This document shows, piece after piece, positions 34,412 through 46,900 of a stretch of 64,000 bases of DNA. Below the pieces are notes generated by a model. The model saw only the letters and a program-made list of their open reading frames with translations. It was not told the origin of the DNA and did no database searches. The DNA comes from Branchiostoma floridae. Lineage: Eukaryota > Chordata > Leptocardii > Amphioxiformes > Branchiostomatidae. Location: contig NC_049994.1 of NCBI RefSeq assembly GCF_000003815.2, positions 14,648,319 to 14,712,318 of the forward strand, given 5' to 3'. A program made the position numbers and the translations under genes. Numbering within the stretch: the stretch's first letter is position 1; each line of letters begins with the position of its first letter.

Positions 34412-35902
34412 TTTACAGTGGCTTAATAAACTTGATATAAAGAATATTGAATAATAAACAATTACTCAACAAACTCTTGACCAAATGGGCCAGCCGAGAT
34501 CTAAGCAACTGAATGATTGAATGATCATCTCAGTTCAGCATGACTACATTACCTTTAACTAACCGTGCCCACAGGGGCAGAAGGTTACAGTGAGGGTGGT
34601 CCCCCCACCGCACGCGCCTTGCCCATCACATTTGTGTAAGAAACGGTGTTTAGGCCCAACTCGGCCCACTGATGACGACTTTATTACTCTTTTGTCATGT
34701 GCGTAAGCTGCCCCACGGAGAGACACGCGTGCGACATTTTGTACCCCCCCTCCCAATCTGCTGGTGACCACCTGCCTTATTGGTCGTATTTAGGCCAGGC
34801 AAAATTATCGTTGTGTTTCAGACTACCGTCTTGAAAAATATAATAGACTGGTATAGGTAGGGCCTCTCTTTTCTTATCTTTCTGGAGTTCAGCCGAAGTG
34901 ATCCAATAAATACAATTAAACAACGTAAAACTGTAATGTATCAGGGCACTAGTTTTTTTCACCACCACAATGTAATCATAAAGAGTATACATGTAGATTG
35001 TATGTTAAAAGTTAACGTCGAAGTACTGAAACAACTTTACTACACATTCTTACATTGAATGTTCAAAGTATTAACCTGTTGGTAGAGTATACAATACAAG
35101 AAATCTGTAAGAAAGTTTACAAGACTACCTAGAATTCTGTTTTAAAATCTGCATCACGCAAATGTGAGATCGAACATTTTATTTGCCTTATTTGCTGTCG
35201 ACCCCCAGAAAAAGGCTAGTGTCAGTAGGTTTTGCTAGAGTTGGTCATGTAGCCTGAAACATAAACTTTTTTCCCCCGGCCTTATTAGTCATATTAAAAT
35301 ACCGTATTAGTTGATTAGCTTCCCTTCCCAGGGGCGTCCCTCAATTTATGGCCCGTAAAAACCTCGTCTTGTCAAAACTGCTCGTCTAATTTGCTCATTT
35401 CATTTGGGCACGAGACCTTTACACCTCAATCTGCGTAACAATACACTCGCCACCCTCCGACCTACCGTTTATTGCGTATGATTGCCTTTTGTTCAAAATT
35501 GATTGGAAGTTTTACGCTAATTTAATGGATCATTTCGGTAGGGCATAATCAGTTGTGACGACCTAATAGCGTCTTCGTGTGCAGCTGACGGTTTTTAATT
35601 CCATTCTTATGGTATTTTCCGGGTGCTCAATTGACAAGATTTGGACCAGCCACATGTCAGCTTGTTTATGTATCCGTGAAATTACCGTTTAAATCGGATT
35701 TTTATTCTCTCAAGTCCCATTTTCTTATTGTGAATGAAGGAGCTGCCCTGAATATGCACGTATTTTGCCACAAAAGGAAATCTGCCGTTTATCCTTAGTA
35801 TGTAAAAGGTACTCGAAACGGATACAAACAAGGAAGTGTTTCTCGGGTCCCCTTCAACCCTAAAGGTCAACTATTGATTTTCCTCCAACGGAAATATTAT
35901 CC

Positions 35903-35990
35903 TAATCTCCAGATAGTTCTACCAGGCCTCAAAACACTCCTTAGCCAGCTAAACTCCTTATGTCACCGGTAGATCTGCCTGGAGACTAAT
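35903..35990. mobile_element. Short MITE-like element
   Basis: Inverted ends taatctccagatagttctac and gtagatctgcctggagacta bound an 88-base element with no coding capacity. Similar ends occur at 25080-25095. Confidence 0.55.
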
Positions 35991-36049
35991 GTTATTCTTC
36001 CGCACAGTAATTCACGTATAACATAAATACTAGTAGTTCGTTCATATGA

Positions 36050-36300
36050 TTGTAGCTGAAGTACGTACTGGCATGGCGTAGGTCAGAAAGTTTCCGTGCT
36101 GTTTCAGCAACAAGGTACTAGTGTATTTTAACAGAGAGGAATTTTTAGATAATGTGCTCGATCGAGGTGCCTCCCCGAACATGGCACCACATTTTACGTC
36201 CCTCCCGGAAAACTGGTGCAGCCCCAACCGATATGCCAATTCCAAGATTTGAACCGGGATCTCCCAGTTACGAACTAATTGGAACCAGAAACTCAAATGG
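36050..36300 (-). repeat. tRNA-derived SINE, reverse orientation
   Basis: On the minus strand a tRNA 3'-half-like segment (gggagatcccggttcaaatc, B box GGTTCAAATC) is followed by a non-tRNA body with ggttggggctgcaccagttt. The A box is weak, so the head is degraded. Confidence 0.5.
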
Positions 36301-37900
36301 GAGTCATGAGTCACAGGGACATCCCTAACATAGATCGTAGACTTGATGATCTATTTTAACGCTTGTTTGCTATGATTTTGAATCTATCTGTATCTATCGA
36401 CCTAAATCGTCGCCCATCGACAACCGTTTAAATGTTTCTAAATACACCCTGAATGTAGATATATTTTCATGTAAATGATCCAATGGCTGAAACCACCGAG
36501 CGACGAATTGTTGATTAGTTGTCAGGCTAATTTGGTTGCTCTCAAATGAACATCTGGTGCCATGGCCCCACCCCTCCCCATTTTGTATACCCCATTTCCA
36601 CTGAGGCGGCGACCTAGGAGCGACCCTTCGGTCACCTATTATGATCTGAACCTAATGAAACTATTTACGGATCTCATAAGTAGCTCAAACGAGTTTCATT
36701 GATAAAGAAGTGCATCCTGTAAGTTTTGCGTTTTACATTGCGCTGTACATACAGTTCACACAGAATGTTCCATAAAACCAAGGGATCATTAGCAGAAACT
36801 GTCCTCAGTAAAGAAAGTTGAGGGCGAAGCTGGACTTTGAATTTTGGATATATCTTAGAAAGTAACCATATTCTGTGCATTTACAGACTTGTCCGTGTTC
36901 TCAATGAGTCAATCGCAATGAGTCAATCTTCAATTTTTGTCTTCTTGTGAAAATATGAAGCAAAACTCTTTATTTTCAATCGGTTTGCAGAGGGACCAAA
37001 AAAAGCCATAAAAGGAAAACCACCATCCATCCAGAAGGTCTAAAGATTTACAGGTCCGCGCAATCTTCAACACTCTATAGTCTATACCCTTACTGCGTAA
37101 CCAACCCTCAACCGTGACGTTTTCATATTTCAGTTAACATGATTTTGTAATTGTCCGGAAAACAGTGCTTATGTCGTATATTATTAAATACCTTACATAG
37201 CAAATAAATCCTACATAAGCCCTGCCGCTGTCTAAATAGCTGCCCACTTTCAGGCATCTGCAGTTTACCCAATTAATTAGCTCAATGCGAATATTAATTG
37301 AGTTTGATTGAGCTAATTCGACGAGCAAATACGAGGGTCCCTCGGGGAACAATGGCAGAAGGCAAAAATGGCTTCGTTTATAGTCCACGGGCCGGGGGAC
37401 ATATTGGTAGCCTCCACCAGGCCTTCCTACGGGGTTGCCGGGATCGTAGAATTCGGCAAAAAAATCGGGAAATTTGGGAGCGCGGCCGGCCGACCAACTC
37501 TTCTGGTATAAAAACTCCTCTGGCAAATTATTCTCCCTATAAATTTGATAGCCAGCGTAGTCAGTCTGGTAGTCCTAGACTACATATTGGTACCACAGAA
37601 ACGGACCTGCACAAATTATGCTTGTGATTTTTAAAAGCAAAAGGTCTATGATATAGATTTGATGTGATAGTCATTCTGGTTTGGCAGCTCTATAGTTATT
37701 ATCAACATACAAAGGTATTACCTTCTAAATGAACTTTGTAGTAAGAACAAGAAACTAAAGAGAGGGAGATCTAAAGGGAGAGAGCAAGAGAGAAAGCAGT
37801 AGGACTTGTTTGGGGTGTTTCCAACATATCTGTAGAAAAACTTTACCCGTCGAATTTGGTTATCTGTACAAACCTCACACCTCCAGAGAAAAAAAAAACA

Positions 37901-38022
37901 CTCTCCAAGCAGAGGTTCGCCTCCTTCGAGCAAACGGACATGGAGAAAATAGGACAAAATAGAAAGTCCGACAAAAACGTACGTCAAAAAAGCAGGGACA
38001 GATCGAGCCTCTGCTTTGCGAG
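37901..38022. mobile_element. Diverged CTCCAAGCAGAGGTT MITE
   Basis: The left end is ctctccaagcagaggttcgc; the right end gcctctgctttgcgag is degraded. The inner segment aaaatagaaagtccgacaaa matches the family. Confidence 0.65.
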
Positions 38023-38584
38023 TGAGATAAGCGTACAATACACCGCCAAATGCGCTCAAAAACAAGCTTGGCCATATCTGCTTGTAGATAAGCGAAGACA
38101 GGTATGAACACAACGGATTCTCCCGGACAGGAAACTCTTTGTTGTAACAGGAAACACACTAACTCATTACACTGTTACTCAGTGTCTTCCTAATCTGCCG
38201 TGTGAGAGCGCGTATTGTCCCTGATTGCCTACACCTGCACCCACCGATGTCCGGAGCGCTCAGCGCGATACAGAAATGCGCGCTTGTAACTATTTGTCTT
38301 TGGTTTAGGAAGCCTGAAATTGCGGCCGATTCTGCCCCACCTGTGGCGGTATAACCGTGCGTGAAGCTTGTGTCTCAGTCTCAACAATGCGAGATTTGTG
38401 CTGTATCTGGTAAATTCAGGTGTTCAGTGTGTTAACTACCTAACGGACCATCGCACGTTACAATACCCCATTCAGTATTTTGCAGACCTACCCATTTCCC
38501 CTTCCTCATTTCCTCTAATCGTTCCTCTTTTTTACTCATTAGGAAAAAAGGTGATATACACGTGCAACAAAAGAAAAGGAGTTC

Positions 38585-39150
38585 TTTGAAACCTGTAATT
38601 AACTGCTTTATAGAGTATGCCTGTAACGGGTTTTATTTCAAATGTAAAAGTTTGCCCCTCAGAAAGAAGTTCGATGATGTTCAGAATTTCGTTTGGTATC
38701 AAACGTTTTTGTACTGACCATTGACATTAAAATGCATAAGAAAGTAGAACAACACCCATTATAAATCCAGTTAGATTGTCGACTGACGAAAAAGATTCTA
38801 AAAGATCTGTAAAACATTTCAGCAACGAGGTTCAAGGTTTGAAACCTCTAATTAACTGCTATATAGACTACGTCAGTAACAAATTCTTATTTCAAATGTA
38901 AAAGTTTTAATGCAAGACCCAAGTTAGATTATATAGACTGTATAAGGACGAAAAAGATCTAGAGTCTAAACAAGCTGTAAAATATTTCAGCAACGGACTT
39001 CTTTGAAACCTCTAATTAACTGCTTTATAGACTACGTCAGTTACACATTTTTATTTCAAATGTAAAAGTTTTCCTCTCAGACCCCAACCAGATTAGACTG
39101 TATAAGGACGAAAAAGATTCTAAACAGGCTGTAAAACATTTCAGTAATAT
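38585..39150 (+). repeat. Three diverged tandem repeats (~155-255 bp)
   Basis: Copies begin with tttgaaacctctaattaact at about 38587, 38842 and 39003. Each carries tttatttcaaatgtaaaagt, and the later two carry gactgtataaggacgaaaaa and a run ending in atttcag. No coding potential. Confidence 0.8.
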
Positions 39151-39706
39151 ATCACAACAATACAATAAAACGCTGAAACGACAAAATGATCCTTCTGCAA
39201 ACGTCAATAAAATATACAGCCGCACGGACTGCCTTGACTTTTCATGACAAATTAGCGAGAAGTTTGTTTACGTTTCTGTTGTCAACAGGATTTAAACTCC
39301 CCCTAAACACTGTTTATGCGTGATATAAGAGTCGCAGAAAGTAATTAAGGGGTGGTGTATGGACGAGCCAGTTCCCGTATGCTGTTGCTGTTTATACAGT
39401 TTTGAAAAAAGGCATATACAGCAGCGGCTTGATAGCAAGGCATACCACAGCGCGGTGGTTGTTCCTCTTGGAGTTTTGTTTTTCTGGGGGCTCACAAAAA
39501 AATTACACATACCTCTTTTTTTTATTTTAGTTGTCTCTACTTCTACTGACATTTTGGTATCCGGATCGATTCGGGGTAAGCTAGCGAAATTTTTAAGTGT
39601 TTCTTATTTTCATAAACTGTGAGGTGTTATGTTCAGTTCCTGAAAATAACAGCAATAAGGTAAGGCTCGGCCTCACATCTGTCTACATAAACGAGTGTGG
39701 TGTGTG

Positions 39707-39720
39707 GTAACCATGGTAAC
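39707..39720. promoter_or_regulatory. Palindromic RFX X-box site
   Basis: GTAACCATGGTAAC is a perfect palindrome of two RFX half-sites with a two-base spacer. RFX factors bind this class of site in ciliary and neural genes. The target gene is not evident; Mnx starts 4.3 kb downstream. Confidence 0.55.
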
Positions 39721-39946
39721 GGCCGTCTGCGCAGACGATACTTGAGGAGTAACCCCAAACAACGAGGCGATCGCCGCAAAACATGACACAAATCTCCTCA
39801 TACACGCCACAAGCGAGTCTTTAGAAGGCTCACGGATCACCACTTAGTGAGATATACACCCCTTTTGTAGCGATTTATGAGTGACGGGCGGTGGCTAACC
39901 GCAGAGCATGCTCTATCACGGCCCATCTCATTTTTTTGATCCCCTG

Positions 39947-40003
39947 TGACGTCATAGTTTAGACAGGTGCGCGGGACGTGCGAAATCCGGACAAAAATGG
40001 CGG
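39947..40003. promoter_or_regulatory. CRE and YY1-type site cluster in a GC-rich patch
   Basis: A full palindromic CRE (TGACGTCA, 39947-39954) lies 40 bases before AAAATGGCGG (39994-40003), a YY1-type site common just downstream of TATA-less promoters. The local sequence is richer in CG than its surroundings. It could be a promoter for an unrecognised transcript or a distal element. Confidence 0.4.
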
Positions 40004-43000
40004 ACGGCGGGTCGAGCGAGATTATCGTCCCACGGGAGGGGCGCCGTATCCAAGGCGCCGAATAATTGCTCTCGCTCTCTCTGAAAAGGCGAAAGACAAT
40101 TTTGTTTATTACTACACTCGTGTTGAGGAATATATAACGTTATTTTTTTATCTCAACGTTTTGCTAGGACTATAGGAACAATGTTTTTAATGATTTGCAG
40201 GTTTGTTATATCTTCTACTTAAGATACGTTCCTGACGAGTAAGCATTCGCTTGTGACATTATGAATTGATTAATATTATAAAACTGTTTCATTCGGCTTA
40301 TTACAAATTATGCACCTGGTGTATATCATCTGGAGTTGATTACTCTTTTGTTCGTCCTTTATTATTCATTATTGATTTTCAGAGGGTGTCGGTATTGCTT
40401 TTTTTCCACACACCAAAGCAAATGGCAATGTATGAGAACGGACAATTGCCATTTGGTCGTTTCGTAATCTTTATGAGTTTCATAGTACAGATTCCTTATC
40501 ACTATAATGGAATAAAAACAATCGATACAGTCCCTCTCTAACTTCATATAGCCAATTGTATTCATAATCATTGACACATGAAGGGACCACAAAATTTCGT
40601 AGATTGTGTTGCAGACATTTGAATGTGCTATAGAAGTAAAACTAACTTTGTTATGTAGTATTTTAGGACACATAGATCTATTAAGCGTAATAATGCCAAA
40701 CGCATTTATCAGGAAACGCACCTGTGCAGAGAAACTTGTATTTTTTTCAAAGACTTCTTGCAACAAAACATGATAGATAACTCTTGTCAATTTGAAATAG
40801 AATAGACATTTGGGTTCTCGACAATCTAACCTCTAGTAAAGTAATATTGAATCGTTGCGTTTTTTGAACCTTGTTGCTGAAAATACAAATAAAACCTTTT
40901 CGAATATTTTGAGACCACAATTTCCTTGCACCCTGGTATTTTTTCACAGTGTTTATCTTTACAGCAATGCTTGAATTAAAGTCTGCCTAGATATTCAAAC
41001 TGCCAATATCGTTTTGAATCTAGAATGACCGCCTTAGTTATAATACATATACACTTTTGACCCGTTTCAAACAATCATTCTAAGAGTGTACGTATACGGA
41101 GCTCGAGGATCGGGTGCTTCTTAGAAAGCATGTAAGATAAAAGTCAAGTCAATATGATAAAAAAACTACTTTGAAGGCATGTAGCACTACAGGTGATTTG
41201 ATTTATTCGGCTGTATAATCATGTGAAATACAGTCAGGGCTACCCAACTAGCCAGAGGCTACTATCAAGGGCTAGCCCTGGTAACATTTGTACAATATAC
41301 AATATACGATAACAGCATAACGTTTACCGATACATAGGGTTTGTTTTTCGAACTAACACAGGTGAGAAGTTTTTAGAAAGCAAAGTATGCAGGGCGTTGA
41401 GTTTGCCGAGACATTTCGCCTTCTTCACTGACATTTTCGGGGAGGGGCCGGGGGTGGAGTGCGTTGTGTGCTATGGTTATCCTCTCTTCATTACCTATCT
41501 ATGCGAAGGAAATCAACTTCAAGAAGAAATAACCAACCACTATCGTAAACAGATCTTATACGGAATTGAGTATTTGGTAGTCGGTCAGAAAACAAAATTG
41601 TACGACTATTGTGAATGCAGCATAAGTATAAAGTAGAGTATTAAAAAGGACATCAGAAACTACTTTCGTGCAGAAAGATACCAGGCGTCCCTCCAAGTTA
41701 TCCGTTATTCATAGGATAGTAAAAATCTCTGTGGTGATCAAACTTTAGGTTTTCGTATATTCACCAGTAGTAGTTGTTTGTGTTGTTCTTGTCCATTCTT
41801 CATAAGCACTCTACTCCGGACGGCTCTCTCTCTCTCGCCGCCATGTTTTTTCCACTCGGATGTTAATGCAAAACGCCATTCCGCGTATGTCTGCCCCCAA
41901 ACTGGATTGACAAGGATAAAATTATTCATTTTCCTGACATACGCTATATCTGTTACGGAAATAACTTAGTGATGCTGAAGTACGTATACATTTTTTGTTA
42001 ACGGTTGATTTTTTTACACACGTACACGTTATATGCACAAGAGGGCTATCTAAATTTTATTACATATTTCAAGGCAATGTTTTAACATTACTTCCGTCTG
42101 CGCTTGATATCAATTCAAGTATGTAACTGGTTGGTATAATTCCATGATAAAAAGAGCAATTGGTTTGAAAACAATCTCTATAATGAGATTTAGTACAAAA
42201 AAATCAAACTGCCATACTTGTATGTGTCCATGCCAAATAGAGATTCATTTGCGTTTTTTTACGAAATTAGAAAATTTGTAATATAGCATAACATTTGGTA
42301 GCAATTTTGGTTAAGCTAGATCATTTATGTGTGGCAATTTTCATAATATTTATTCTAATGTAGCATTTAGTAAGAGCGAGATTTAAATTTGCATCAAACA
42401 GCTTTGCTTGCCAACCAGTTTTACGTTTGCGGAACACAAAAACTTTAGATAACGCTTTCTACTTTTTTGGTAGAGTGTGTGTAATAGGAAATATCTACAC
42501 TTCTTCATACACATAATGATAATTATTAATAAAAACATAGTTAATTGAAATGGCAATGTTAAATATTTGTTACATTGGTGCCCACGACGTAGGCGTGTGG
42601 TTACATATAATGGTGACTGGAACACTTACTTGTGCAAGCGACACCTACGCACATGTGCTAAACGTTTCTCACTACACTCTGTTGTTGGAATAAAAATAGA
42701 AGCCGGCAAAATAAGTTAAAAAGACTTGTGTGCCAGTCACAGATTTGTCGTTTGCAACCAACGGACAATTCTATCCTCCAAAAATCGACTTCAGTCATCT
42801 GATGAAATATTCCCCGACTTCTGCTGGCAAATTCCTACATGATTTTCCGTCCGCAAATAGGTGTGGCACAGCACTAGATCTGTGTTGACGTCTAACATGA
42901 AATGCCAAACTGTCAAGTTCAGAAGTAACAGTTCTCATTTTGTTGCAGTATATCCGTTCGCCACGCCTTAAACAATGAGGATTTTAATTGCACCTTTTCA

Positions 43001-43777
43001 ATGATTTTCGTGAGTGTAACGAAAAACGAAAATACCACTCACTGTATTCTGTACCTTGTTTAAATCTTCCTTTACACAGCACTTCTCACAACCAAATTAA
43101 ATTCTACACTCTCTGACCGAAATTTCGACCCTCCGAACAAAAATATTCTATGTCCGACACTAGATCTATTAGCTTAAACCAAGGAGCTTTTATCAAGCTC
43201 CTTGCTTAAACTTGGTCATTCTCCTGAACATTACAAATTCCAATTTGCAAGGCGACTAGTGTATACGTCTGTATGGTATTCACCTAGGCCAAGTAGAATA
43301 GCATACGAAAAAAGACCTCCTCTGTGACTGATAGAAATTGGAATTTTTCTGTTTGACATATTAAAAAAAATGCGTGCCTGTTCTATCAATTTTAACGCCC
43401 AAATACATACTGCATGGCGTATGGTATGTATTTTCTTCGTGGCTTGCTGTGACGGAACACTGTAAAGCCCGCAAACCTGTTACGGGCAATTTGGATGTCT
43501 TCTCGGTAAAATACAAATTTTCCATCGTTCACCTCCGTACAAAATGACACGTAAAAGTCGCTCAGAAGTCGAAAAAAACTAAACTAGTGCTTTAGATTTG
43601 CATTACAAAATTGGCAACACTGCTAGTGTGGTGAACATGAATGTTCTTGGTCATCTGGAGTGTAATTCTCGAAAATCAGTATACCGAGCTTTGGAGAAAA
43701 ACAACACATTTTCGTCCCCAAAGAAATTAGCGTCTTTCGTTCCCGTCAAATTATTCATGGCAACCGGTGACTTTCAG

Positions 43778-43881
43778 CCAATCGCTGTTTATTTTGGGGT
43801 GCATGCGACCAATCAAAGGGCTCGTGTGACATTGGTAAACAAACACGAGTACTGGGTACAGAGGGGTCTCCGTTTTATAAA
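43778..43881 (+). promoter_or_regulatory. Mnx core promoter: two CCAAT boxes and a TATA box
   Basis: CCAAT occurs at 43778-43782 and 43809-43813, and TATAAA at 43876-43881. Spacing predicts transcription from about 43905 and an 85-base 5' UTR before the ATG at 43991. The ORF stays open upstream of that ATG, but this promoter layout argues that the upstream part is not translated. Confidence 0.6.
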
Positions 43882-43990
43882 GTCCACTACACGTCTGCCG
43901 TGTTGTGAGATCTCTTCATTCAAAACCAGTCAGGACCTCGAAGAGAAGGGAAGCGCCTTTTTTCCGTTGAAAAGAGTAAGAGGTCTCAAC

Positions 43991-46900
43991 ATGATGACGG
44001 AAAGTATCAAGTCGTTTCGTATCGATGACCTCCTGGCGTCGGACCGGCGCAAGCTGCAGCGCTCCTCGGGGCTAGGCGTGTGGAGCCCCCGCCAGCGAAG
44101 CCCTACCGCCTCGGAGCCAAGTCCACGGGGCCAGCCCGACACGCCGCCCGTCTCACCCCTAGCGGAAGAGAGTCCCAAGATGTCCCCGCCGTCTAGTTTT
44201 GTCCCGAGACCGGGACTACTTCACCTGCACCCGTCCGCCGGTCTCCCCCTGCACCCGCACCCGGCGTACGGTCAGCACCACTTCCCGTTGACTGCTAACG
44301 GGACGCACCACTTCGGGTTCTCGGGCTTCCACCCGCATCACCCCGACCATCTCAAGACGGCCATGCCCTTCGAGTGGGTCCGAGCAGCGGGAATGATCAT
44401 GCCAAGAATGGATTATGGAGGTAAGTTTGCAAAAATATAATATTCTATAAATTCCTTACAAAATATGAAATATAATTTTAAGTAATTGGCTTGGTCTGTT
44501 TCTAGATATTTCGGGTTGGCTGGGAACAGTATGTGAAGGTATCTGATTTTCTGAGAAATACTAGTAGATAAAAGCCTGCATAGGCAGTGCATAGAAATTT
44601 ATAAGATTTATGGTGAATGCTTGAAGCTTGAAGTGTTCGTATATTTTAGTCATCAGATGCAGAGGGTTTTGCTCCATACACAGGGTTTTTATATCAGACC
44701 TCCTTGATCTGACGAAGTGAAAGTACACGTGTATTGTAAGTTATTTTAGGATAACCATTATGTTTTTAGGATAATTGTAATTGGATAATCTCCGTAGAGC
44801 TTAAAAAGTGACGTGTTGCGGCGAGGACGTTTTAAAAGCTCCTTGGTTGTGATACCGGTGACTTCTCTATAAAGTTCCTCTTTCCGCGAGTTTCGGAATG
44901 AAGAGAGTCATGACGTCTTACTCCTATAGACCCAGCCTCTTCCGGAAGCCGAAAGAAACGTCTGATAAAGTTTTCAAAAGAGCGAGCCGTTACAAAGAAA
45001 CCACGACGTTCTTCTAAAGTGATACAACCATTCAGGAGTAAGAAATTACAATAACAAGGTTTGCGGACGAAGTCTTCAGGGGTGGTCTATTCCACATTGT
45101 AGCCGACCACACTCTGAGCGTGAAAAACCGGCCTTTGGGCCCGAAACGACCGCATAATGAACATTTTATTGGCGACTATTGTCAGAAGGAGTCCTCCCTT
45201 TCAGAGACAGAATTGGCATGAAAATCGGAAATTTTCCGTTTTTTACACCACAAAAATCAATTACTGATTTGCATCACATTTCTTCTATCTTAAATTTAAA
45301 TATTTCAACCAACATTTTGACATGCCGTTTTCCGTACAGGGTAAAAAGAAGGTCTAGACTAAACCCTCGCATCTTTGAAAGCAACGGTCTCAATTAAATT
45401 TGGCAAAAGTCAGTTATCAAAAAAACTTGCTCCTTTTCCGACCAAGAACATTGAATCCTGAATGATCAGAATGTCCACTAAAGTTGTGAACAGATGATAT
45501 AGCTACGTCAGTGCCAGATGGCACGACTTGAAGACTGCGTGTTCCTTATATCCGATTGTAGCATACTTCAGAAGAAACCACGTCATCAGCAATGACAACC
45601 CCAAGTCCCCAAAAGCCTTTCTCAAACAACCAGATTCCGCGGAAAAATGCGGCCGTGCGGTACAGCGGATTACCACTGTTTAGCGACCCGCTCGCACTGT
45701 TTACACCTATCGCACACCTGAATTCGCACCTGCGAGAGCACAATAAATCACCCGACCCTTTGAGTGGCGTGTTTTAAAAGGCGGACTTTGGCGGGAATCG
45801 CTTTCTAATAGCCGAGAGATCCCGCCATTTCCGAAGATGGTGTCGAAGAATGCCGAAGTCGGGTTTAATGTGTAACCGTTTAAGACTGGCGGTTTGCAGG
45901 TGAGGGGTCGGGGTAGGTTGTTAGATCAGGTGTGTGGATGAAGGAGGTGGATGTTATGTAGAGGTAAACACAGGCGACAACACACAGTACTGTGTTGTGG
46001 CGTATTAAACACGGACAATACTAGAGGTGTAGGCGGACCGCGGACTTCAACAATGCAAAATTAACGTTGCCAAACATGCCTTATTAGAGTGAACCTCCCT
46101 TGAAAAATACAGTTTCTCGCAACAATAGTATCGGGCTGTCAGAGAACCCTCTCGCCAGTTTATAGCATTTGTTTTTATAGGTTAAACAAACAATATAGGC
46201 GGTGTTATTGCCAGTGCTTTATAATTCTCAGTTTGCACAATTCGTATCGCTGTACTATAGGCATAGTCACTAGCCTCGTTCGTAGGCTTCTACTTCTAGT
46301 AGCACTGGCTATTATTTTATGATGGATGGAGTGCTGTTTCCAGATGTTCTTTAATGTCCCTAGAAGGAGTTTCCGACCGACAGACATGGAGAAAACGGGG
46401 GGAAAATTCTTGAAAACACGTAAAAACAACCGGAGCCCAACCTCTGCTTGAGAGTAGCCACATGTCTACAATTTGGAACTCACCTTAGACATATCCGTAC
46501 AAAAATGTGTAACGTACTTTCTTCACAAACAATCACAAAACTAATATTCATTTCTCCTATTTTCCAACAATATTAGTTCCATGCCCAACGGTTTGCAAAA
46601 AAGAGAATGACGCAAAATTGTTTTAAAGTATACAACTGAAAGATGAAAAGGGCAGTTTCAGGGTGAAGAACAGGACGGCAAAACTTTTCTATACGATAAA
46701 GGATTGCATTGCCGCGGCGATCGGAAGTCGACATTCAGACGGCACAAAAGGCCCAATGAACCGGCATAATCCCCCACCACAAAGCCCCCTAAGGAAGCTC
46801 GCCTAAATTAATTTCATATTGAGAGCGGCTTGTGTTCAGAAATAGGCTTATGGTCCGCCATGTGATTCTGACCGGTTAAAATATTTCCGAAAACCTCGTG

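Larger units (their letters stand above)
29743..43770. other. Gene-poor region between receptor B and Mnx
   Basis: There is no exon-like coding stretch with family resemblance. Contents include (ACTAA)n at about 30477-30512, a microsatellite-associated element on the minus strand (31190-31350), a GGGCCCGG-family element (33195-33310), SINE and MITE copies, a tandem repeat (38585-39150), an RFX-type site and a CRE/YY1 cluster (39707-40003). The stretches 40100-43700 and 34800-35880 look largely unique and AT-rich. Some of this probably regulates Mnx (inference). Confidence 0.4.

Noticed and set aside
43598..43990. In-frame open extension upstream of the Mnx ATG
   Set aside because: CCAAT and TATA boxes lie inside it, and the FRIDDLLA start matches the N-terminus of MNX proteins, so it is promoter and 5' UTR.
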